The translations under genes and the position numbers were made by a program. A stretch of DNA of 7,085 nucleotides. It comes from Candidatus Kerfeldbacteria bacterium. Its GTDB lineage: Bacteria; Patescibacteriota; Patescibacteriia; SBBC01. The notes below the pieces were generated by a model. That model searched no databases, had not been told where the DNA came from, and saw only the letters and a list, made by a program, of their open reading frames with translations. Positions 1 to 4,353 of the stretch are shown in pieces. Within the stretch, counting starts at the first letter, position 1; the number at the start of each line of letters is the position of its first letter. The stretch is taken from the NCBI GenBank assembly GCA_903854795.1, contig CAINXF010000050.1, positions 1-7,085 of the forward strand, read 5' to 3'.

Positions 1-35
1 ACTAACCTGAATAAAACCTGAAATTTAACTATATC

Positions 36-57
36 AGCTAATACACTTGTATTGGCT
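36..57. repeat. Imperfect inverted repeat near the left edge
   Basis: AGCTAATACA and TGTATTGGCT form two 10-nt arms that are complementary except for one T.G wobble, separated by only 2 nt. It lies in the AT-rich 84-base gene-free stretch downstream of the first terminator. The very short loop argues against a normal RNA terminator, and a protein-binding palindrome for a gene left of the window is possible. Nothing else is recognised in bases 1-80. Confidence 0.3.
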
Positions 58-80
58 AACATCTTACACTTTTCGAACAC

Positions 81-111
81 AAAAAACGCCCCGTCGTATC
101 GGCGGGGCGTT
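81..111 (-). terminator. Intrinsic terminator of the exported-protein gene
   Basis: Read on the minus strand, a GC-rich hairpin with a 9-bp perfect outer stem (AACGCCCCG paired with CGGGGCGTT) is followed directly by a run of six T. The stem can extend inward by further pairs. It begins 13 nt after the TAA stop of the gene ending at 125, the expected position for a Rho-independent terminator. Confidence 0.88.
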
Positions 112-124
112 GATTGTCTAACTA

Positions 125-1194
125 TTAATCTGATTCGGCCATGCCCTTGTACGTGCCGTCGTTGAGCAATATGGCGTCCACGTTCGAGCTGGTGTCATAT
201 TTACCGATGAACGTGGCGTAGCTCGGGGTATCGGTCAGCGTGTACACGATGAATGAGTAGTACAGCGTGTTCTTGTCGGCGCTGGCGACGATCTCCCAGG
301 GAGTCGCGATCGCGTCCTCGCCCGCAAGCGTCATTTGAAGGTCCTGACCGATGACGAGCGAGCTCAGCACCTTGCCGTTCGTCGCGACCCGCTCGGTGAG
401 CGTGCCGTTCTGGTTCGCATCGTTCTCGATCGTGATGAGCTTCGAAGCGGAGAGCCACTGGGCGCTATTGACCTCCTTGTTGTCGACCGTACGCTGTTCG
501 TTACCGAGCTTCCCTCCGCTCACCGGCATGACGACGAAACCGAACTGACCCTTCGGCTTGTTCGGGACGTTGAACTTGCACGCGACGAACAGTTGCTTCG
601 CGTCGGTCGACAGCGTGACGACGCCACAGGTGGTCGCGTACTTGGGCAGCGCAAATTCCTTCAAGGAATTCACCGTACCTTGCGAGAGGAAAATCTTCGA
701 CTTGCCACTTCCGCTCTTCGCGATCAGCGCGACGACCGAACCGTTCTTCGCGAACGATGCGCTGGCGATGGTGCCGACGCTCATGCTGAACGCGAGCGCC
801 TTATGCTTCGCGCCATCATAGATGAACGATGTGCCGTTCTTCGCCGCATTACTTATCGCCATGATGCTCCCCTGCTTCGCGGCGGTCGAGAGCTTCGTGC
901 CTTTCTTCACCGTGGTCGTCACGGCCGACGCCGCCTCCTGCTTCTGAAGTCCATTGGCGTTCGTGAAATAGTACGTAGTGCCAATCTTGTACACGTTGGC
1001 GTTCGTCGCGACGTTCTTGTTGAGGTCGTTCAGCGTCGTACCGTTCAGATCATAGAGGTCGACAGCCGGTCCTTACCGTCGAACGCCTTGGCGAGTTCGC
1101 CAGGGCTCAACGATTCGATCAGGAGGGCATGTGCCGGTGCCGCAACAAACGCACACATGGCCATGGCGAAGAGCACGTAGGATAGTCGCTTCAT
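125..1194 (-). CDS. Exported protein of unknown function, frameshifted after the signal peptide
   Basis: This is a secreted or periplasmic protein of unrecognised family. The ATG at 1194 opens with MKRLSY, a hydrophobic stretch and a PAHA cleavage motif at about residue 23, a classic Sec signal peptide. That frame runs only to a TGA at 1045 (49 aa). The body continues in another frame from about 1063 to the tandem stops TAA TAG at 125. Adding one base near 1064-1068 would join KDR to VDLYDLNG and give about 356 aa. The body is rich in Ser, Thr, Ala, Gly and Asn with short alternating strand-like segments, suggesting a beta-rich, perhaps propeller-like, extracytoplasmic fold; this is inference only. 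If the shift is real, a shorter product could start at the in-frame GTG at 994, but it would lack an export signal. No Shine-Dalgarno is visible before 1194. Either a sequencing error or a decaying gene explains the break. Confidence 0.75.
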
Positions 1195-1221
1195 AGATGT
1201 TAGTTACTTGGTAATGACCAC

Positions 1222-1250
1222 AGCATATCATCGTTGAATATTCATGTACA
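1222..1250 (-). promoter_or_regulatory. Possible extended -10 promoter for the exported-protein gene
   Basis: On the minus strand, TGTACA (1250-1245) is 17 nt from TATGCT (1227-1222). TATGCT is preceded by TGA, which makes an extended -10 (TGnTATGCT). Transcription would begin at about 1215, leaving a leader of about 21 nt without an obvious Shine-Dalgarno. Each hexamer matches consensus at 4 of 6 positions, so this is weaker than the other minus-strand promoters here. Confidence 0.4.
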
Positions 1251-1275
1251 CCAGTGACACTGCACAAATATAAGC

Positions 1276-1303
1276 GCCCCCACCGTGTAGAAATGGTGAG
1301 GGC
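1276..1303 (-). terminator. Hairpin terminator of the small membrane-protein gene
   Basis: The minus strand folds into a 9-bp stem with one mismatch (GCCCTCACC paired with GGTGGGGGC) about 50 nt after the stop of the gene ending at 1354. It is followed by a moderately T-rich stretch (GCTTATATTTG). The T-tract is imperfect, so termination may be partial. It also separates this unit from the exported-protein gene at 1194. Confidence 0.6.
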
Positions 1304-1353
1304 CTAGTGAAGCTGCACGCCAGCTTCTCGCGTGTCCCTTACGAGGACCAGAC

Positions 1354-1572
1354 CTACTGCGTCACGACGCCTCGCTCGTCCCAGGACCGCTCGCAGACTC
1401 GCGTGACGAAGACCCAGAACAGGGCGATGAACGGGAGGCAGAACAGGAAGACCTGGTCCGCCGTCACGTGGTGGTGGTGCTTCACGATGTCGACGACACC
1501 GAGGGTGGTCACCACGACCGCGTACGTGATCAAAGTGCCGTAGATCATCCAAAGAGCGTGCTTGTCCTTCAT
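1354..1572 (-). CDS. Small two-helix membrane protein, function unknown
   Basis: This is a 72-aa protein with no recognised family. The ATG at 1572 was chosen because GAGAGG sits 6 nt upstream and the protein then begins MKDKHALWMIYG. A longer open frame upstream runs over the promoter and terminator and is not credible. Two hydrophobic segments, about residues 8-29 and 40-58, predict two membrane helices. A hairpin loop between them carries the run KHHHHV (31-36). The C-terminal tail is charged (CERSWDERG). The unit is monocistronic, with its own strong promoter at 1631-1659 and a terminator downstream, so it is probably expressed independently of its neighbours. The histidine run might bind metal, but nothing else supports that. 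Small orphan membrane proteins of this form are common, and no function is assigned. Confidence 0.8.
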   Translation of the reverse strand: MKDKHALWMIYGTLITYAVVVTTLGVVDIVKHHHHVTADQVFLFCLPFIALFWVFVTRVCERSWDERGVVTQ

Positions 1573-1630
1573 GTCGTTCCTCTCTATAGGGGGAATGGGA
1601 ATCCAGATGTGTGACACGAGACAGCCAGTG

Positions 1631-1659
1631 ATACTACTCCGTTCGAGCAAAAAAGTCAA
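1631..1659 (-). promoter_or_regulatory. Sigma70-type promoter of the 72-aa membrane-protein gene
   Basis: TTGACT (1659-1654) is separated by exactly 17 nt from TAGTAT (1636-1631). The -35 matches consensus at 5 of 6 positions and the -10 at 4 of 6. Transcription would start at about 1624, giving a leader of about 52 nt that ends in the GAGAGG ribosome-binding site. Confidence 0.75.
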
Positions 1660-1690
1660 TGCGGGACGGATCCCACGGTTTGTGAACGCG

Positions 1691-1726
1691 AAACGTGGCA
1701 GAAGACCCGAAGGTACTCCTGCCACG
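1691..1726 (-). terminator. Hairpin terminator of the Cys-cluster protein gene
   Basis: The minus strand has an 8-bp perfect outer stem (CGTGGCAG paired with CTGCCACG) with further imperfect pairing inside. It is capped by TTCG closed by C-G, the extra-stable UUCG tetraloop. A short T run (TTTCG) follows. It lies about 34 nt after the stop at 1760. The T-tract is short, so efficiency is uncertain. Confidence 0.62.
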
Positions 1727-1759
1727 CGATTCGTTTCCGCTTTTCCACGCACGTGCCTT

Positions 1760-2128
1760 CTACATGAAGGCGGAGCGCTCGTTACCACCGAGCATAACGC
1801 TGCCCAGGAAGTCGAGCATCTCACCACGTTCGGCCGCGGCCAGCTCGCCCACGGACTCCTGGCAGGCCTTACAGACCGCGCCGCAGATGATGTCCATGAC
1901 CTTGTACTTCTTGAGCGGGCGCGCGGCCTCGATCACCGGTGCCATGAACTCGAGCTGGCGCCTGACGTTGGTGGTGGTGGGCCGGTCATTGGCATGCCGA
2001 CGGGCGCACTCATCGAGACTGTTGAAGAACTGGACCGTCAGGTCCTTATCTTCGGCGGGCATGTCCTCGTACTGCTCCGACTCGAGAACGATCTTGCGAA
2101 GCTCGTTGAACTGCGGGACACCGGCCAT
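1760..2128 (-). CDS. Small helical protein with a CxxxCxxC cluster, function unknown
   Basis: This is a 122-aa soluble protein that I do not recognise. The ATG at 2128 has an ideal Shine-Dalgarno (AGGAGG, 5-nt spacer). The N-terminal half is acidic and helix-prone (about residues 6-45). A central helix (about 55-75) is followed by three cysteines, C82, C86 and C89 (ICGAVCKAC), and the C-terminal helix contains ELAAAERGEML. There is no signal peptide or membrane segment. The cysteines could bind a metal or an Fe-S cluster, or be redox-active, but only one cluster is present and no fold assignment is possible by eye. The gene is monocistronic, driven by a near-consensus promoter at 2219-2247 with a leader of about 84 nt, which suggests substantial expression. 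It is transcribed divergently from the nucleotidyltransferase-fold gene at 2310. Confidence 0.8.
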   Translation of the reverse strand: MAGVPQFNELRKIVLESEQYEDMPAEDKDLTVQFFNSLDECARRHANDRPTTTNVRRQLEFMAPVIEAARPLKKYKVMDIICGAVCKACQESVGELAAAERGEMLDFLGSVMLGGNERSAFM

Positions 2129-2218
2129 GGCGGCCTCCTGTGCTGTGCTTCGTGGAACGGGAAACGTGAACGATCTATCTGATGTCTACTACACGAATGA
2201 AGGCGTAGTTGACCACAC

Positions 2219-2247
2219 ATAGTACCCGATTAACGGCGCATTGTCAA
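2219..2247 (-). promoter_or_regulatory. Near-consensus sigma70 promoter of the Cys-cluster gene
   Basis: A perfect TTGACA (2247-2242) lies 17 nt from TACTAT (2224-2219). The start site would be at about 2212, about 84 nt before the ATG at 2128. A run of nine G (minus strand) directly abuts the -35 box on its upstream side. The architecture matches the promoter at 1631-1659. Confidence 0.8.
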
Positions 2248-2256
2248 CCCCCCCCC
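2248..2256. repeat. C9/G9 homopolymer between divergent promoters
   Basis: Nine consecutive C on the plus strand immediately flank the -35 box of the minus-strand promoter (2242-2247). They lie 18 nt from the -35 box of the plus-strand promoter (2275-2280). It is non-coding in the gene model used here. Its length could vary by slippage. Confidence 0.9.
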
Positions 2257-2274
2257 AATCCTACGATACGTCGT

Positions 2275-2303
2275 TTGTTGCACGTTCGGTACGGGCGTAT
2301 ACT
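2275..2303 (+). promoter_or_regulatory. Promoter predicting a leaderless nucleotidyltransferase-fold mRNA
   Basis: TTGTTG (2275-2280), a 17-nt spacer and TATACT (2298-2303) are followed after only 6 nt (GGCGGC) by the ATG at 2310. The usual start site, about 7 nt after the -10 box, would fall on the A of the ATG. There is no Shine-Dalgarno. The promoter at 2923-2951 has the same layout. Confidence 0.75.
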
Positions 2304-2309
2304 GGCGGC

Positions 2310-2912
2310 ATGTCCAACACTGAAACGCGACTAGAGCAACTTGAGGTCGACTTTCCGAACTTCCTGCCAGTGGTAGCACGACTGAACCAACGCGACATTC
2401 CCTGGGCGCTCGTGGGAAGCGGATGCTTGTTCGTGTTCGGAAACGAACGACATCCAAAGGACATCGATTTCTTCGTCCGCGACGAAGATCACGATTCGGT
2501 TGATACGTTGTTTGGAATAACCTCCGAACAATACCGCTCCGACATCGAGGACGTACGGAACTCGCACCCACTGCACGATGATGCCATGCAAATCACCAGC
2601 GGACTACGACTGATGATCGATGGAAAAAAATACCAAATGTCATTCACGCCAGCACAGCCACGACACCGTCACTGTTTCGAATATAAGGGTGAAAAAATAT
2701 GGACCGCGGCACCAGAAGACGTGCTCATCAGTAAGGCGCTTCTTAAACGTGGCGACGCAGAAAGAAAACACGATGTGCAGGACATTCGCGATTTCCTTGC
2801 GGTCTACCAAAATCCTGACCTAGCATATGCAAAAGAGAGAATCCGCGAACTCGATGGCGAGAAGCGTGCCGGACGGTTACTCCATGAACTGTTCTGGGGC
2901 ACGAAACCTTAG
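2310..2912 (+). CDS. Nucleotidyltransferase-fold protein (Pol beta / AbiEii-like superfamily)
   Basis: This is a 200-aa protein of the DNA polymerase beta-like nucleotidyltransferase superfamily. Near residues 34-60 it has the characteristic VGSG segment followed by the DIDFFV motif, whose two aspartates are the usual metal ligands. A helical segment with PEDVLISKALLKR and KHDVQDI matches the pattern at the back of many such domains (for example AbiEii-like proteins), where it helps bind nucleotide. Such enzymes transfer NMP to a protein, RNA or small molecule, but the substrate here is unknown. Start choice: an open frame begins at 2241, but that would start upstream of the promoter, while the ATG at 2310 sits 6 nt after TATACT. 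Typical small toxin/antitoxin partners are not seen beside it. The Nudix gene begins 45 nt downstream with its own similar promoter. Confidence 0.72.
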   Translation: MSNTETRLEQLEVDFPNFLPVVARLNQRDIPWALVGSGCLFVFGNERHPKDIDFFVRDEDHDSVDTLFGITSEQYRSDIEDVRNSHPLHDDAMQITSGLRLMIDGKKYQMSFTPAQPRHRHCFEYKGEKIWTAAPEDVLISKALLKRGDAERKHDVQDIRDFLAVYQNPDLAYAKERIRELDGEKRAGRLLHELFWGTKP

Positions 2913-2922
2913 ACAACGCCAT

Positions 2923-2951
2923 TTGTTTTCCGCCTTCCGCGGGCATATACT
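2923..2951 (+). promoter_or_regulatory. Promoter predicting a leaderless Nudix operon mRNA
   Basis: TTGTTT (2923-2928), a 17-nt spacer and TATACT (2946-2951) are followed after 6 nt (GGCCAC) by the ATG at 2958. Spacing, -10 sequence and distance to the ATG are identical to those of the promoter at 2275-2303. No Shine-Dalgarno precedes the ATG. Confidence 0.75.
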
Positions 2952-2957
2952 GGCCAC

Positions 2958-3377
2958 ATGACCTACCGGCCGGATCTCGAACGATTCATTATCAGCCAGA
3001 GCGCGATCTTCCGCGATGTGGAAGGACGTGTACTCGTACTCAAAGACACCAAGGGACCGTGGCTCCTCCCGGGTGGCTGCATCAACGTCGGCGAAAACTC
3101 CCTGGAGGGACTGATCCGCGAAGTGAAGGAAGAGACCGGCCTCGACCTCGATAAGGTCCTCTCCGCGACCGACATGGTAACGTGGTACGAGAAGGACGTC
3201 GCATGGTCCTCGGTCGCGTTCGAGTGCACGGTCAAAAAGACCACACCAATAATCCTGAGCAACGAACACACAGAGTACCGCTGGATCACCGAAACCGAGC
3301 TCGCGGACATTCCCTTCTGGCATCCGAACATCGGTACGCGTATCAAGAAGGTGTTCGAGAAATATCATCGTCAATGA
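2958..3377 (+). CDS. Nudix hydrolase
   Basis: This 139-aa single-domain enzyme hydrolyses nucleoside diphosphates linked to another moiety. The Nudix box is complete: G40, five residues, E46, seven residues, then REVKEETGL (54-62), matching GX5EX7REUXEEXGU. The EE pair (58-59) would coordinate Mg2+. WLLPGG precedes the box as usual. The substrate cannot be deduced; the family includes housecleaning (oxidised dNTP), ADP-ribose and dinucleotide hydrolases. The ATG at 2958 appears leaderless, 6 nt after a -10 box. The stop overlaps the start of the P-loop kinase gene (ATGA, 3374-3377), so the two are translationally coupled and may act on related phosphorylated compounds, which is inference. Confidence 0.92.
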   Translation: MTYRPDLERFIISQSAIFRDVEGRVLVLKDTKGPWLLPGGCINVGENSLEGLIREVKEETGLDLDKVLSATDMVTWYEKDVAWSSVAFECTVKKTTPIILSNEHTEYRWITETELADIPFWHPNIGTRIKKVFEKYHRQ

Positions 3378-3871
3378 GCTTCTTTGTCATCATTCGCGGG
3401 CCGCTCGCCAGCGGAAAATCGACGATCGCGACCGAGCTCGCACACCGACTCAACGGCGCATACCTCGCGATCGATCCCGTGCTCGAACAATACGAGCTGG
3501 ATAAGGTACCGCCGGACGCGGAATGCATTCCCGCCGAGAACTTCATCAAAGCGAACGACGTTCTACTGTCTGACGCGCTACGCGACCTGAAGGCCGGAAA
3601 GCCGGTTGTCTTCGACGCATGCTTCTATCACCGCGAGGTCATCGACGACCTGACCGCACGCATCCCGTACGAAGGGTACGTCTTTACCCTCAAGGCACCG
3701 CTCGAAGTATGCATCGAACGTGACCGCAAGCGCAAAAAATCCCACGGCCCTGACGCAGCCGGAGCCGTTCATTCTCTCGTCTCCCGTTTCGACCTCGGTA
3801 CTCCGATCGACGGCACGAAACCAGTCGACGAATCGATAGAAACGATCCTCTCACGGTTACCAAAACAATGA
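3374..3871 (+). CDS. Small P-loop kinase (AAA_33 / phosphotransferase-like)
   Basis: This is a 165-aa cytosolic P-loop protein resembling the small-molecule and polynucleotide kinase group. The Walker A motif GPLASGKST (residues 9-17) lies right at the N-terminus after a short beta strand. A DxxxE-like element (AIDPVLEQ) follows, then a second hydrophobic strand with aspartate (VVFDACFYHRE), and a basic lid-like helix (ERDRKRKKSHG). This order matches AAA_33, shikimate kinase-like and chloramphenicol phosphotransferase-like proteins. The phosphate acceptor is unknown. The ATG at 3374 overlaps the Nudix stop by ATGA; the open frame extends further upstream but only across the Nudix gene. No independent ribosome-binding site is evident, so coupling is likely. 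It overlaps the following gene the same way at 3868-3871. Confidence 0.82.
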   Translation: MSFFVIIRGPLASGKSTIATELAHRLNGAYLAIDPVLEQYELDKVPPDAECIPAENFIKANDVLLSDALRDLKAGKPVVFDACFYHREVIDDLTARIPYEGYVFTLKAPLEVCIERDRKRKKSHGPDAAGAVHSLVSRFDLGTPIDGTKPVDESIETILSRLPKQ

Positions 3872-4170
3872 GCTACCTCGACCTCTTCGTCATCGGTCTG
3901 TTCGCGGCGAACGGCCTCCCCCACTTCGTGAAGGGCATCACGGGCGAGGAGTGGTGGACGCCGTTCGGGCGATTCAAGAAACCGCGCGTGAAGACTTCGG
4001 CTGTTGCGAACGTACTATGGGGCGCGACGAATTGGCTCATCTGCTTCGGGCTTCTCTACTTCGTCGGCGGCATCCAGCCGACACCGTTCCACGCGCTCTC
4101 GTTCGCAGCTGGTGGGCTACTCATGGCGCTCACACTTGCGAGGGTGTGGGGTACAAAAACGTCCATGTAA
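3868..4170 (+). CDS. Small integral membrane protein, function unknown
   Basis: This 100-aa membrane protein is the last gene of the plus-strand operon. Hydrophobic segments lie at about residues 3-20, 46-66 and 74-92, suggesting three membrane helices. Short motifs NGLPHFVKGITG (15-26), TPFGRF and NVLWGATN (48-55) resemble a widespread family of small uncharacterised membrane proteins, but I cannot name a domain with certainty. The ATG overlaps the kinase stop (ATGA), consistent with coupled translation. TAA at 4168 is followed within a few bases by the hairpin terminator. A metabolic link with the two upstream enzymes is possible but unsupported beyond the shared operon. Confidence 0.82.
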   Translation: MSYLDLFVIGLFAANGLPHFVKGITGEEWWTPFGRFKKPRVKTSAVANVLWGATNWLICFGLLYFVGGIQPTPFHALSFAAGGLLMALTLARVWGTKTSM

Positions 4171-4173
4171 CAA

Positions 4174-4214
4174 CCACGCCCCATTTCAGGGCGTGGATTT
4201 GTAATTGTATTGTA
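4174..4214. terminator. Bidirectional terminator between convergent operons
   Basis: CCACGCCC (4174-4181) and GGGCGTGG (4189-4196) form a perfect 8-bp stem with a 7-nt loop. On the plus strand a T-rich tract (ATTTGTAATTGTATTG) follows and ends the operon whose last stop is at 4170. On the minus strand TTGTTAC follows, so the same hairpin could also stop the ABC exporter operon. Plus-strand function is the better supported. Confidence 0.8.
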
Positions 4215-4221
4215 GCGTTTC

Positions 4222-4353
4222 TTACGCTCCCATCATGCCCCTGGCCATGCCGCCCATAGGACGCATCTTCGGTTTCGGAGCTTCGGCGAGCTCGTCGACC
4301 ATCGGCGCGACCCCGGCTTCCGCCGGGGTAAACTCAAAAATAGTTGTCGGGGG
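4222..4353 (-). pseudogene. Remnant second C-terminal tail of the ABC exporter gene
   Basis: Directly after the TAA of the 703-aa exporter, the same reading frame stays open for 43 more codons to a TAA at 4224-4222. It encodes a second version of that protein's own tail: VAPMVDE against VAPMVEE, KPKMRPM against KPMRPM, and GMMGA against GMMKA at the very end. Over the first conserved stretch the DNA differs almost only at third codon positions, GC-ending here and AT-ending in the active tail. Bases 4222-4329 contain 73 G+C in 108 (68%), like the body of the gene, while the active tail has 47 in 120 (39%). No start codon context or Shine-Dalgarno supports separate translation. The best reading is that this is the original gene end, stranded when a divergent allele replaced the 3' end. 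Stop-codon readthrough is the alternative. Confidence 0.7.
4310..4329. repeat. Perfect GC hairpin inside the tail remnant
   Basis: ACCCCGGC and GCCGGGGT form a perfect 8-bp stem with a 4-nt loop (GGAA, a GNRA-type loop, on the minus strand). It starts 25 nt after the exporter stop. No T-tract follows on either strand, so it is not a standard intrinsic terminator. It could protect the 3' end of the exporter mRNA. Confidence 0.6.

Noticed and set aside
680..720. Walker A-like pattern (AKSGSGKS) in the exported protein
   Set aside because: The protein is secreted, and no Walker B or other NTPase element is present. The segment is a Ser/Gly/Lys-rich loop that matches the loose pattern by chance.
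335..1180. A 281-codon plus-strand open frame
   Set aside because: It is antisense to the exported-protein gene, with an Arg/Leu-rich low-complexity translation, no ribosome-binding site and no recognisable motif. It also runs through the signal-peptide region.
1562..2222. Long plus-strand frames opposite the 122-aa gene
   Set aside because: They overlap the minus-strand gene that has an ideal Shine-Dalgarno and promoter, and they run across its terminator and the neighbouring promoter.
2241..2309. Upstream in-frame start for the nucleotidyltransferase-fold gene at 2241
   Set aside because: That start codon would lie before the predicted promoter and across the C9 tract. The added 23 residues are unlike the domain, and the -10 box points to the ATG at 2310.
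3182..3373. N-terminal extension of the P-loop kinase frame from 3182
   Set aside because: It is a shadow of the Nudix gene. Walker A belongs near the N-terminus in this family, and the ATGA overlap at 3374 gives a natural coupled start.
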